DNA from: Campylobacter sp. CNRCH_2014_0184h | GTDB taxonomy: Bacteria; Campylobacterota; Campylobacteria; Campylobacterales; Campylobacteraceae | Assembly (NCBI RefSeq): GCF_025772985.1 | Contig: NZ_JAKMTB010000005.1 | Location: 44,228 to 108,227 of the forward strand | Direction: 5' to 3' | Length of the DNA stretch: 64,000 nt | Shown: in pieces, positions 17,199-26,683 of the stretch | Layout: the number at the start of each line of letters is the position of its first letter | Numbering within the stretch: position 1 is the first letter of the stretch | Notes under the pieces: model-generated | Told to the model about the DNA's origin: nothing | Seen by the model: only the letters and a program-made list of their open reading frames with translations | Database searches by the model: none | Position numbers and translations under genes: made by a program

Positions 17199-19046
17199 TT
17201 TAAATGCTTTTTCTAAATCAATAGGCATAGCCTGATAACCAGTACTTGCTCCACTAAAGCGAATTTGTACTGAAGGTTCTTTAGCTCCCCATTTAAACTC
17301 ATCTATTTCAGGTTTTGGTTCTCCTATAGCAACACCCTTGCTTAAATCAAAAGCCATACCAGCACTAGCACTATAAACCATAATCGAATTTTTATCTTTA
17401 TAATACTCAACTAAAGAAGTAATAGGCGAAAACCATTTATTACCTCTTTGTTTGCCATATTCCCAAATTTGCTCTACGGTTTTATTTTTTTGATCTATTT
17501 TATATACAACCGCTCTTGAATATTTCATCGAAGCAAAAGCAGGTTGTGTTATAGCTCTTGCATCGCCATTATCAAAAGCTGTAATGTAAATATATCTTTT
17601 ATTAGATTTTTCATCTATTCTAAAAGCAGTGTGTTGTGTCCATATAAAATCAAAGCCACCTTCCATATTTTTATAACCAGGACATTTACTATAATCATCT
17701 TCACAAATTATATTTTTGCCATTTTTATCAATGGGTTGTAAAAGTGCTTTTTTATACTTTTCTCCCCAGCCCTTATGCGCTCCTAATATCCATTTTACTT
17801 TTTTATCACGGCCGATTTTTATAATAGCGCTTTGATGACGACTTGAAATGATAATGCTATCATCACTTGGATCATAATCTATGCTATTTACATGAGCCCA
17901 GTTACGCCCTACTCCAGTGCCTGCTATATCCCCAAAAATTTCACTTGTATCCATTTTGGCTAATTCTTCATTGCTTAGAGTTTTACCCGCTTTTGAAACA
18001 TCTACATTTAAACAAACTGCACCTTGATCTAAAACTTTGATAATATTAGCTCTATATGGATCTAAAATTTCAAAAAGCCTCCACTCATCTACCACATTGC
18101 CATTTTTATCAACTTCTATTATCACATCACGCACTGAGCGCACATTTTTACCATCAGGACGCTTAACATTAGCCAAAGCTACTCTTAAAAGATAATTACC
18201 ATTTGGCATTTGACTCATAGAATGAGAAAAATCTATATAAGAAGAAGGTAAAATGCGGTTAAAAATTTCTCTACCCATTAAATCATATTTTACATATCTT
18301 TGACCAAACCCAAAGCTTAATGCCCCATCTGAGTTTTGTCTAAAGCCCATCATAATACCACGATTATAAATATTATTTTTATCCATTAGCTTATCATTAT
18401 CTAAATACCAACGAATTTCACCCTTTGTATCGACAATGAAGGCATTAGAAGCCTCATCCCATTCTAAAGCACCACCACTTGGATTATTCCATATAGCTTG
18501 AGAGCTTTTTGCGCTGTATTTTCCTGGAGTATTATTTACTAGATATAATCTATCTTCAAATTCTTTATCTACTTTAAGTACTTCCACTTTTTCAAAAGGC
18601 ACACCTCTTTGCATAAGACTTCCACTTGGCTCTATATTTACCCCACCTGTTGCTATTTTATATACCTCATCTATTACTTTTTCACTTTTTCCAAAAGCAC
18701 TTTTAGTATAGCTTACTTTTACTGTGTTTAAATACGATGGATAAAGTCCAAAAATAGGAATTCCTCCATAAGTTTTAATTTTATTAGAACTTACCTTATA
18801 AGATATAGTTTGTCCATTTGGCTTTGGAACTATAGTCACACTCACATCACTTAACTCATATCCTCCATCTACAATCACAGCACTAAGCGGGGATAAACCA
18901 TAAGGATTGAGCTTTATAGCTCCAATTTTTCCTTGCACTTGATAGTCTATCTTAGCTCCGCTTACTCCACCTACAGCTAAAGCTAAATTTGGCGCTAAAA
19001 CCATGCTAGCTAGCAAGCTTAAGCTGATGATTTTTTTAATTTTCAT
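17196..19046 (-). CDS. astA: Aryl-sulfate sulfotransferase
   Basis: A periplasmic enzyme that moves sulfate between phenolic esters and phenols without PAPS. It has signal peptide MKIKKIISLSLLASMVLAPNLALA, a 6-bladed propeller and the catalytic His404 in SSRHQSAI, which carries the sulfo-enzyme intermediate. His275 (FSHSMS) and His385 (AHVNS) fit as other active-site residues. Cys448 and Cys455 are placed like the structural disulfide of the E. coli enzyme. It is downstream of a DsbA-like gene in one operon, which fits its need for that disulfide. 616 residues is full length; in some C. jejuni strains this gene is broken, here it is intact. Confidence 0.93.
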   Translation of the reverse strand: MKIKKIISLSLLASMVLAPNLALAVGGVSGAKIDYQVQGKIGAIKLNPYGLSPLSAVIVDGGYELSDVSVTIVPKPNGQTISYKVSSNKIKTYGGIPIFGLYPSYLNTVKVSYTKSAFGKSEKVIDEVYKIATGGVNIEPSGSLMQRGVPFEKVEVLKVDKEFEDRLYLVNNTPGKYSAKSSQAIWNNPSGGALEWDEASNAFIVDTKGEIRWYLDNDKLMDKNNIYNRGIMMGFRQNSDGALSFGFGQRYVKYDLMGREIFNRILPSSYIDFSHSMSQMPNGNYLLRVALANVKRPDGKNVRSVRDVIIEVDKNGNVVDEWRLFEILDPYRANIIKVLDQGAVCLNVDVSKAGKTLSNEELAKMDTSEIFGDIAGTGVGRNWAHVNSIDYDPSDDSIIISSRHQSAIIKIGRDKKVKWILGAHKGWGEKYKKALLQPIDKNGKNIICEDDYSKCPGYKNMEGGFDFIWTQHTAFRIDEKSNKRYIYITAFDNGDARAITQPAFASMKYSRAVVYKIDQKNKTVEQIWEYGKQRGNKWFSPITSLVEYYKDKNSIMVYSASAGMAFDLSKGVAIGEPKPEIDEFKWGAKEPSVQIRFSGASTGYQAMPIDLEKAFK

Positions 19047-19089
19047 GCTTATCCTTTATAAGATCAATAACACCTTTAAAATAAAGGCA

Positions 19090-19734
19090 TTATTTAACTG
19101 AAAGTTCTTTAATTATACGGATTAGTTCTTCTAAAGAAGTAATGTATTCAGGATTGATTTGATACTTACCATTTACTACAAAAGCAGGCGTGCCATAATT
19201 TCTTGAAATTTCATTAGCCACATCATAAGCAACTAAAAGCTCTTTGGCTTCTTTAGTTTGTAAAAATTTTTGCAATTCTTCTTTACTAGCACCAATAGCA
19301 TTTAAACCTATTTTATAAAACAAATCAAGATCATTTAAATTTAACTTTTGCTCAAAATGACTTACAAAATACACATCAGCAAGCTTATAAGTAAGACTTT
19401 TTTCACTAGTAACATCTAAACCTAAAGCTTTTTCTTTAAAAGAAGCTAAAGCAAACATCTCATTTAAAGCCCCACCATACTCACTCATAGAACTTACCGA
19501 AAAAAGATCATATTTTAAATTTGGCAAAACCTCTTTAACCTTTGCCAAAGTGTGAAATTGATGATGGGTGTAACAATGAATGCAACGATAAGAAAATACC
19601 TCTATTAGAGAATTTTGTGCATTTGGGATAGGTGTTTTTAAAGTAATATACTCTTTACCCTCACTTAACGCATTTGCATTTATAGCAAAACTGAGCGTAC
19701 AACAAACAATCAAAAAAATATTTTTTAAATTCAA
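19090..19734 (-). CDS. DsbA-like thiol:disulfide oxidoreductase paired with AstA
   Basis: 214 residues with a signal peptide (cleavage after AINANA). A thioredoxin fold with inserted helical domain carries the redox motif CIHC at 51-54 and the cis-proline loop GTPAF near 181-185. It oxidises periplasmic cysteines; AstA, the next gene, is the likely main client, as shown for DsbA/DsbL systems in C. jejuni and uropathogenic E. coli. The start is TTG with GGAG 6 bases upstream; no ATG is available near the signal peptide. No DsbB/DsbI reoxidation partner is present beside it, so it must be supplied elsewhere. Confidence 0.88.
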   Translation of the reverse strand: MNLKNIFLIVCCTLSFAINANALSEGKEYITLKTPIPNAQNSLIEVFSYRCIHCYTHHQFHTLAKVKEVLPNLKYDLFSVSSMSEYGGALNEMFALASFKEKALGLDVTSEKSLTYKLADVYFVSHFEQKLNLNDLDLFYKIGLNAIGASKEELQKFLQTKEAKELLVAYDVANEISRNYGTPAFVVNGKYQINPEYITSLEELIRIIKELSVK

Positions 19735-19750
19735 TTTTAACTCCTATATC

Positions 19751-19784
19751 ATGATATTGCAATATAATTATATTGCAATATCAT
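19751..19784 (-). promoter_or_regulatory. 34-bp perfect palindrome containing the dsbA-like/astA promoter
   Basis: The whole 34-base segment is its own reverse complement. It is built from two copies of the smaller palindrome ATATTGCAATAT (19754-19765 and 19770-19781) separated by AATT. TATAAT at 19767-19772 on the minus strand sits at the centre, about 30 bases upstream of the dsbA-like start, so it reads as a -10 box flanked by two operator half-units. It lies 6 bases after the stop of the 799-residue gene. It lacks a G/C-rich stem and a T tract, which argues against a plain terminator. Confidence 0.6.
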
Positions 19785-19789
19785 AAACA

Positions 19790-22189
19790 TCAGGATTCAA
19801 CCACACCTCCAGCATCTTTTCTTGATTGCTCACTAGATTGAACCATAATTCCTTTTGTATATTTCAACAGTTCCTCCCATTCTTTCTTTTGTAGCAAGAT
19901 GCCTTTTTGAACACTCTCTTCGTAATTTTTTTCAATAATATCATGAGAAATACTTACATTCTCATCATTTCTGATTAAAGGATTTTTAGAAATTTCAATA
20001 TAAAGCGCTCTTTCATCTAAATCACAAGGTATATTTTTCATTAAAATATCTGGAAAATCTTCATTATTTTTTATAAAGTATTCCACATACTGAGATTGCT
20101 TTATGTCATACCAATAAGCTTTAACATATAAATTTTTATTTGATAATCTTTTTAACTGAGAATACACAAAACACCTATTATAACATTTTGAAATTTTTAT
20201 ATTTAAAGAATTATATTGATTTAAAAAATCAAGCGCATACGCAATAATAATTTGAATATGACATAATATGCTATGATGATTAAGATCAACACTTAAATAC
20301 TCATTTGTAATATTTAATGTTATATCTAAATTGTCGCTTTTCAAATAAGGTGCAGCTTTAAGAAAATTTGATAATCCATTTAATCCAGCCATTTGCATGT
20401 CAATAACCATAGATGCAATTAAATCAGCTTCTCCAAGATTTAATTTTAATCCATTATAAGCTTTAATACAAGCAGCTTTAAGTTCGTTTTTGGAAACATA
20501 AACATTATTATTAGATAAATCACAAACACTATGCTTATTTTTTGGCAATAATGGAAACATCCACTCATTAGCATGAATTTCATCCATTAAAGGTGCATTC
20601 TGAAACAATGTCACTTGAACCCATCTATCTGATCTTGGATCATACTTTGTTGCACCAAACATAGACAATTTAGCTCTTAAAAGATGCATAGGCAAAAAGT
20701 CTTTTGCTAAAACATTAGCTCTTATATCACCCATTACACAATTTCCCATAGTCCAAACTCTTCTAGCTATAGATGTAAAACAAGGGTTTTCTAGTAAAAA
20801 TTTACTTATATGTAAATAATCATCCTGATTTTTTAAAGCATTGTAAAATTTAACCACTTGCCTAGCAATATCTAAAGGTTGTTCTAGCTCATCTCCATTA
20901 TCAATACCTCTTACTCCAAGCCTAGGCTCTTCTTTTTCTTCAGATATATACCAAAACCAATAATTATTTTCAGGATTTTCAAAATTAATACCTAAAGCCC
21001 AATCATATTTTTTCTCTATTACATTTTTAATTTCAGAAATTTTAACACCAGTAAGTTCTAATGGAGTTTCATCGATTGTCATCATTTTATCGTGTATATC
21101 AACTAATTCAGGATACAGTTCTAATAAACACGAAAGTACGATTTCTTGTGCTTCCAAAGAATATTTTTTTGTATATTCTACAAATTCCTCAATAACCATA
21201 GAAGCATTTATTTTTGTTTTTATTTCTTTTACTATATAAGAAAGCTCACTTGAAGCTATTTTGTTTAAATTATCTTGCCTTGAATCTATTGTTGTTATTT
21301 CTTTAAGATGTAAACTTGCTCTTTTTAAATAATCAATCAATTCTTTAGCCTTACTCATATCAAGCTTTTGTTGCATAACTTTTGACAAAGCTAATTCTCT
21401 TTGATAAAGCCAGTTATCAACAACTTTTGGGTGTTTAATCAAATAAGGAGCCATACCAAGTCCAGTAGCATTTCCCACACCTAAATATCTTTGAATATCT
21501 CTATCAAGTTCTACAGCTTTATCTCCGCAACGCTGTTTGGCTATATAATTTACCCAATCTAAACTAAATTGCCTTACAATATAAACAGCGCACATTTCAG
21601 CAGAAAATGACTGAGAAAAATCTCCATTTTTTTGCAGATTATCAAAATCAGAAATTCCAAATTTTCCACTTCCATATACAGCTGTGGTTCTTAATATATA
21701 ACCAACTTTAGCTAGTTCATCTAAATCAGGTTGTTTTCCATTAGCTAAAGAATTAACAATATATTCAAAAATTCTTACACTTTTATTAGCCCTTGCTAAA
21801 ACAAAAGCATTGTTAAAATTTCTACCAGCTTCTTGCAGTGGAACATTTTCTTTTAAAACAGTCAATAATCCACTATCAATTTCTCCATTTACAAAAGTAA
21901 AAGTGACATCCCACTTATTTGCTATAACTCTATCATTTCTTTCTTCATCTTTTATATAATTAGCAAATATAACAAGATGATATATTCCATGAGGTGTTCT
22001 AACTTGATATATTACATCACCAAATCCTTTATCATCTAAATCCCATAAAATATTTTTTAATACCCATTTTTCTTGAGCAATTTTCCTCATCAAAGTTCTA
22101 GTAAAACTAAGTCTAGATGAGTGCATAGAGCCTAGTCTTTCTAAAGACATGACTTCTTGTGGACTTCTTAATTTCATATCATTTTTCAT
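19790..22189 (-). CDS. Large conserved-looking protein of unknown family
   Basis: 799 residues, no signal peptide, no membrane segment, soluble and probably cytosolic. I do not recognise the family. Visible features are a basic N-terminal part with LSFTRTLMRKIAQEKW, a segment HGIYHLVIFANY, a glycine-containing motif VYGSGKFGISDFDN near 175, and a strikingly conserved-looking GNATGLGMAPYLIKHP near 245. A more polar, AT-rich C-terminal third follows. It is the last gene of the GntR-controlled catabolic cluster, 18 bases after the transporter gene, with ribosome site AAGGAG. Position suggests it is an enzyme or accessory protein of the same pathway; the reaction cannot be inferred. Confidence 0.85.
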   Translation of the reverse strand: MKNDMKLRSPQEVMSLERLGSMHSSRLSFTRTLMRKIAQEKWVLKNILWDLDDKGFGDVIYQVRTPHGIYHLVIFANYIKDEERNDRVIANKWDVTFTFVNGEIDSGLLTVLKENVPLQEAGRNFNNAFVLARANKSVRIFEYIVNSLANGKQPDLDELAKVGYILRTTAVYGSGKFGISDFDNLQKNGDFSQSFSAEMCAVYIVRQFSLDWVNYIAKQRCGDKAVELDRDIQRYLGVGNATGLGMAPYLIKHPKVVDNWLYQRELALSKVMQQKLDMSKAKELIDYLKRASLHLKEITTIDSRQDNLNKIASSELSYIVKEIKTKINASMVIEEFVEYTKKYSLEAQEIVLSCLLELYPELVDIHDKMMTIDETPLELTGVKISEIKNVIEKKYDWALGINFENPENNYWFWYISEEKEEPRLGVRGIDNGDELEQPLDIARQVVKFYNALKNQDDYLHISKFLLENPCFTSIARRVWTMGNCVMGDIRANVLAKDFLPMHLLRAKLSMFGATKYDPRSDRWVQVTLFQNAPLMDEIHANEWMFPLLPKNKHSVCDLSNNNVYVSKNELKAACIKAYNGLKLNLGEADLIASMVIDMQMAGLNGLSNFLKAAPYLKSDNLDITLNITNEYLSVDLNHHSILCHIQIIIAYALDFLNQYNSLNIKISKCYNRCFVYSQLKRLSNKNLYVKAYWYDIKQSQYVEYFIKNNEDFPDILMKNIPCDLDERALYIEISKNPLIRNDENVSISHDIIEKNYEESVQKGILLQKKEWEELLKYTKGIMVQSSEQSRKDAGGVVES

Positions 22190-22207
22190 TTTGTCTCCTT
22201 TTTTGTA

Positions 22208-23734
22208 TTAACGTAAATTTTGCTCATCTGCCATTTTAATTGCAATCTGTATAGAGTTCCATAAGGTTGGTAATAATATAAATGAAACAGGCACAGCAGT
22301 AATTACTATAAATGATTGTAAAGCCGAAATTCCCCCCTGTCCGATAGATATTAAAATAATTGCCAATACCCCCATTAAAATTCCCCAAAAAGCTCTAAGA
22401 AGCTTACTAGGTTCAGTGTTCCCACTAACAATAACACTCATAGTATAAGTCATAGAATCACCAGTTGTAATAATAAAAATAGCTGCTAATATCAAAAATA
22501 ATGCTGAAATAAATGTTGACAATGGCAATGACTGTGTTATTGCTATTAACGCAGCAGGTATATTAAAACCTTTAAAAGCAGAGCTTATGCTGCCTGGATT
22601 TTCTATTTCAAAATACAATCCTGTTCCACCAACAATAGTAAACCAAAACATTGTGATAATTGGTGCACATATACTCACAGCTATAATAAGCTCTCTTAAA
22701 GTCCTACCTCTTGAAATTCTAGCAATAAAGATAGCCAATACTGGACCATATCCTAAAAACCACCCCCAAAAAAACAAAGTCCAAGATGCAAGCCAAACAG
22801 TATCTTCTCTATAAGTAGCCATAGGTATAAAATTTTGTATCAAAGTTCCAACACCTTGAACATAAACATCCAAAATAAATTTTGTAGGACCAAAAATAAA
22901 AATAAAAAACATCAAACCTACAGCTAAAATAACATTCCATTTACTAAGAATTTGAATGCCTTTTGCTAAACCTCTAAGTGAAGATATAGTATAAACTAAA
23001 ATAGCCAAAATAATAATACTCATTTGAGTAATTATATTATCTGGTATTTGAAAAATCATATTTAGTGCATAAGAAATTTGCAAACCTAAAAATCCTATAG
23101 GTCCTATAGTACCAGCAGCAACAGCCACAATACAAAAAGCATCTATTAAAGAACCAATCCATCCGTGTATAACTTTATCACCAAAAATAGGATAAAGAAT
23201 AGTTCTAGGTCTTAAAGGAAGGCCTTTTTCATAGTGTAAATACATTAGCACTATTGTGGTAATAGTTCCAGAAACAGCCCAAGATAAAAAACTCCAATGC
23301 ATGTAAGATTGCGCTAGAGCTTCTGTGATTTTTTGAAAAATATTACTAGTATTTCCAAATACAGGAGATGGAGAAACAAAATGAGCTATAGGCTCTCCAG
23401 CAGCCCAAAAAACACCTCCGCCTGCAAGTAAAGTACACATAATAATAGATATCCATTGAAATGTACTCATTTCAGGATTTTTAATATTACCCAAAACTAC
23501 GCCGCCTGTTCTTCCCCAACTAAGCCCGATCCCAATAATAAAAGTCAAAAGTAGTAAAATTTGCCAATAAGCACCAAAGTATTTTGCTGAGACATTAAAA
23601 CCAAACTCAACGATCGCACTAAGTAACTTTGAATCAATTAAAGCTATTACAACAAATATCATCAAAAATCCACTACTACAAATTAAAGTCAACTTATCAA
23701 TACGAGTATTGTTTTTAGGAGCACTGTTTAACAT
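22208..23734 (-). CDS. BCCT family betaine/choline/carnitine-type transporter
   Basis: 508 residues with 12 predicted helices. The family core FIARISRGRTLREL is intact and WAAGEPIAHF matches the TM4-5 region. In the TM8 aromatic box the segment reads WGWFLGYGP, whereas glycine-betaine carriers such as BetP have WGWWISWSP, so two Trp positions become Phe and Tyr and two Ser positions become Gly. It thus probably imports a related zwitterion or quaternary amine rather than glycine betaine. The C-terminal tail is short, without the long osmosensing extension of BetP, which fits nutrient uptake over osmoprotection. It is 9 bases downstream of the M19 gene in the operon. Confidence 0.87.
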   Translation of the reverse strand: MLNSAPKNNTRIDKLTLICSSGFLMIFVVIALIDSKLLSAIVEFGFNVSAKYFGAYWQILLLLTFIIGIGLSWGRTGGVVLGNIKNPEMSTFQWISIIMCTLLAGGGVFWAAGEPIAHFVSPSPVFGNTSNIFQKITEALAQSYMHWSFLSWAVSGTITTIVLMYLHYEKGLPLRPRTILYPIFGDKVIHGWIGSLIDAFCIVAVAAGTIGPIGFLGLQISYALNMIFQIPDNIITQMSIIILAILVYTISSLRGLAKGIQILSKWNVILAVGLMFFIFIFGPTKFILDVYVQGVGTLIQNFIPMATYREDTVWLASWTLFFWGWFLGYGPVLAIFIARISRGRTLRELIIAVSICAPIITMFWFTIVGGTGLYFEIENPGSISSAFKGFNIPAALIAITQSLPLSTFISALFLILAAIFIITTGDSMTYTMSVIVSGNTEPSKLLRAFWGILMGVLAIILISIGQGGISALQSFIVITAVPVSFILLPTLWNSIQIAIKMADEQNLR

Positions 23735-23743
23735 TTTAACTCC

Positions 23744-24736
23744 TTAGCAAGTTTGAGCTTTTAAGCCATCTTGTAAAAAATGAAGCCAATTAAGACCCAT
23801 GATTTTTTTTACATCATTCTCAGAAAACCCATAATTAATCAATCCTTTATAAATATTATATAAGCCACTAGAATCATTAAACCAAGACACATTTTTAGGC
23901 CATGTGGAATTAGTAGCACTACCTTCGCCATAATCTTTTATCTTAGACCATCTACCATTGCGCATCCATTCTAATACATCTAATGGTTGATTTAAACATA
24001 AATCACTTCCTATACCTATATGATCAACCCCTATCATATCTGCCAAATCAGCACTCATTTTACAAAAATCATCCAATGTACAATCACTTCCATTTGGCAA
24101 ATGAAAAGGATATAAAGACAAACCTATCAAACCTTTTCTCTTAGCTAAAGCTTTTATCACCTCATCGCTTTTATTTCGCAATCCATTGTGCGCAAATTTA
24201 GGATTAGCATGAGATATACATATAGGGCGAGACGATATATCAATAGCTTCCAATGTTGATCTATCACTACTATGAGACATATCAACAATCATACCAACCC
24301 TATTCATTTCTTCAATCGCTTGTTTGCCAAAGCGAGTGATACCACTGTCGTTTTTTTCATAACAACCAGTAGCCAATAAGCTTTGATTATTATAAGTTAG
24401 CTGCATAATCAACAAACCAAGCTGTCTCATAACAGATATTAACCCTATTTCATCATCAATCAAAGAACAATTTTGCGCTCCAAAAAAAATCCCTACCTTA
24501 TTTTGAGCTTTTGCTTTTAAAATATCTTCGCTTGAAAAAACAGGCAATATATATTCATTAAATTCTTCAAAAAATCTATGCCACTGGGCAAATCTAGTGA
24601 GTGTTTCTCTAGCATTTTCATGATATACTAAAGTAACATGCACAGCACTAACACCACTTGATTTTAAAAATTTAAAATATTCTTTATCCCATTTGCAATA
24701 TTGCAAACCATCTATAATGATATCTTTCCCAAACAT
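23744..24736 (-). CDS. M19 (membrane dipeptidase) family protein with altered metal site
   Basis: 330 residues, TIM-barrel M19 fold. Retained residues include His in VDMSHSS, His in ISHANPK, the Arg in LRNKSDE, and Asp in GIGSDL. The N-terminal DGHxD-type motif reads DGLQY, and the segment that normally has the bridging Glu (IEGG) reads FGAQNCS, so three usual zinc ligands seem missing. I start at ATG because AAGGAGG ends 5 bases upstream; a GTG two codons earlier overlaps that site. Related proteins sit beside betaine and sarcosine catabolic genes in Pseudomonas, from memory. It may be a hydrolase or lyase of N-modified amino acids, not a classical dipeptidase. Confidence 0.85.
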   Translation of the reverse strand: MFGKDIIIDGLQYCKWDKEYFKFLKSSGVSAVHVTLVYHENARETLTRFAQWHRFFEEFNEYILPVFSSEDILKAKAQNKVGIFFGAQNCSLIDDEIGLISVMRQLGLLIMQLTYNNQSLLATGCYEKNDSGITRFGKQAIEEMNRVGMIVDMSHSSDRSTLEAIDISSRPICISHANPKFAHNGLRNKSDEVIKALAKRKGLIGLSLYPFHLPNGSDCTLDDFCKMSADLADMIGVDHIGIGSDLCLNQPLDVLEWMRNGRWSKIKDYGEGSATNSTWPKNVSWFNDSSGLYNIYKGLINYGFSENDVKKIMGLNWLHFLQDGLKAQTC

Positions 24737-24762
24737 AACCACCTCCTTTTTGTAAACAACAT

Positions 24763-26208
24763 TTAATAAGCTTTTACATAAGTTGTTTTTACAACTGTGT
24801 AAAATTCCTTCGCATAAGAACCTTGCTCTCTTGGACCAAAGCTAGATTCTTTTCTGCCTCCAAAAGGTACATGATAATCTGTTCCAGCTGTAGGAAGATT
24901 AATCATAACACAACCACTTTTTGCTTCTTTTTTAAATATGTTTGCATTTTTTAAACTCGATGTTACAATCCCTGAAGTCAATCCAAAACGAGTACCATTA
25001 TTAAGCGCAACAGCTTCTTGTAAATCTTTTGCTTTAATCACACATGCTAATGGAGCAAAAATTTCTTCCTGATTAATATCCCAATCATTTTTAGTATTAA
25101 TAAATAAAGTAGGAGACATATAGTAACCATTTTTATCAAGTGATAATTTTTCACCACCAAATACCAATTCCGCTCCAAGATCTTTAGCTCTTTGAACCCA
25201 TTTGAAATTAGATTCAAATTGTTTATTATCGGCTACTGGTCCCATAAAAATTCCATCATCTAAGCAATGGCCAACCTTTAATGTTTTCATTCTAGAAACC
25301 ATTTTCTCAACAAAAGCATCATGAATACTTTCCATAACAATCAAACGAGAACTTGCTGTGCATTTTTGTCCAGTACCTGAAAAAGCTCCTGCAATAGCAC
25401 ACTCAACAGCAAGATCAAGATCTGCATCATCCATAATAACTAAGGCATTTTTACTACCCATTTCTAATTGACATTTAACAAAATTTGCAGCCGTAGCACG
25501 TGCTATTTTTCTACCAACATCAACAGATCCAGTAAAAGAAAGTGCGTTGATATTTCTAGAATTAATAATAGTCTCACCAACTTCTCCACCACTACCTAAA
25601 ACTAAATTAAATACACCACTTGGCAATCCATGCTCATGAATAATCTCAGTCAAAGCTACAGCAGAAGCTGGAGTGGTATTAGCTGGTTTCCATACTATAC
25701 TATTACCAAAACAAAGAGCAGGAGCTATTTTCCAAGAAGCTGTTGCAATAGGGAAATTCCAAGGAGAAATAATACCAACAACACCAACAGCCTCTCTTGT
25801 AATCTCAACATCAACACCACTTCTTACAGACGCTGCATTTTCCCCAATTTGTCTTAATACTTCAGCTGCATAATATTGAAAAAATTGACCTGATCTAAAC
25901 GCTTCTCCTTTTCCTTCTATTTTTGTTTTTCCTTCTTCTAAAGATATGATTTTTCCAATCTCATCGCTTCTATTCATTAAAGATTCACCGATTTTATAAA
26001 GCAAATTTGCCTTTTCTTCTAAAGGAGTTTTTTCCCAAGAAACTTGAGCCTCTTTAGCAGCATCAATAGCTAGCTCTACTTGTTTTTTATCAGCCTGTGC
26101 TACATCCCCTAGATCATTATCAATATCAGATGGATTAATATTTTTTATAGTATTAACACCCTCTACCCATTGACCATTAATATATAAACCCTTAGTACAA
26201 TCTAACAT
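24763..26208 (-). CDS. NAD(P)-dependent aldehyde dehydrogenase (ketoglutarate-semialdehyde dehydrogenase-like)
   Basis: 481 residues, full-length ALDH superfamily member. The cofactor-binding segment [16 protein letters not shown], catalytic base Glu249 (LEMGSKN) and nucleophile Cys283 (GQKCTASSR) are all present. The overall pattern ([21 protein letters not shown]-terminal [16 protein letters not shown]) reminds me of alpha-ketoglutarate-semialdehyde dehydrogenases, but substrate cannot be fixed by eye. It oxidises an aldehyde made in the cluster's pathway to a carboxylate. It lies 16 bases after ridA and 26 bases before the M19 start, with ribosome site AAAGGAG. Confidence 0.92.
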   Translation of the reverse strand: MLDCTKGLYINGQWVEGVNTIKNINPSDIDNDLGDVAQADKKQVELAIDAAKEAQVSWEKTPLEEKANLLYKIGESLMNRSDEIGKIISLEEGKTKIEGKGEAFRSGQFFQYYAAEVLRQIGENAASVRSGVDVEITREAVGVVGIISPWNFPIATASWKIAPALCFGNSIVWKPANTTPASAVALTEIIHEHGLPSGVFNLVLGSGGEVGETIINSRNINALSFTGSVDVGRKIARATAANFVKCQLEMGSKNALVIMDDADLDLAVECAIAGAFSGTGQKCTASSRLIVMESIHDAFVEKMVSRMKTLKVGHCLDDGIFMGPVADNKQFESNFKWVQRAKDLGAELVFGGEKLSLDKNGYYMSPTLFINTKNDWDINQEEIFAPLACVIKAKDLQEAVALNNGTRFGLTSGIVTSSLKNANIFKKEAKSGCVMINLPTAGTDYHVPFGGRKESSFGPREQGSYAKEFYTVVKTTYVKAY

Positions 26209-26226
26209 TTTATCTCCTTTATAATT

Positions 26227-26610
26227 TTAATTATGAGTTTGCGCATAAACTACAAATTCAACCAGCATTTCTTCTCTAGCCAAACCAGAAACAATAAATG
26301 CAGCTCTATTTGGATAAACTGTATTGAAATAGGTTGAATATACCGAATTTACAAATTTTAAATCTTCTCTTTTTGTAACATAAATTAAAATCTGTAACAC
26401 ATCATCTAATTTAGAACCAGCACATTCTAAAGTATGAATAAGATTTGAAAAAACTTGTTTGGTTTGCGCTTCTATACCACCAGTAACAACCTCTCCATTT
26501 TTATCAATAGGAATTTGTGCTGTATATAAAATATTATTTGATACAACCGCCCATTCTAATGGAGATTTTGAGGGGAATAATTTTGTTTTAACCGCTATTT
26601 TACTTGACAT
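26227..26610 (-). CDS. RidA/YjgF family enamine-imine deaminase-like protein
   Basis: 127 residues, normal for the trimeric RidA fold. The substrate-binding Arg lies in YPNRAAFIVSGL and the Glu in LVEFVVYA, as in active deaminases; ILYTAQIPIDKNGEVVTGG is the usual N-terminal signature. RidA proteins hydrolyse reactive enamines/imines released by amino-acid oxidases and PLP enzymes, so its presence suggests that the pathway passes through an imine. It is the first structural gene of the operon, behind the intergenic promoter region. Confidence 0.92.
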   Translation of the reverse strand: MSSKIAVKTKLFPSKSPLEWAVVSNNILYTAQIPIDKNGEVVTGGIEAQTKQVFSNLIHTLECAGSKLDDVLQILIYVTKREDLKFVNSVYSTYFNTVYPNRAAFIVSGLAREEMLVEFVVYAQTHN

Positions 26611-26683
26611 ACAACTCCTTTTTGTATTGTTATATTTTCAAGTCTATAGGAAAAAAACTTAATAAATACTTAATGACGACAAT

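Noticed and set aside
22332..22337. Run of six C in the BCCT transporter gene as a phase-variation tract
   Set aside because: Too short for frequent slippage, and the frame is intact.
24692..24707. TTTGCAATATTGCAAA palindrome, sharing TTGCAATA with the dsb-astA operator
   Set aside because: It lies in codons of the M19 gene and encodes the conserved-looking GLQYCKW segment; probably chance, though a genome-wide search for the core would settle it.
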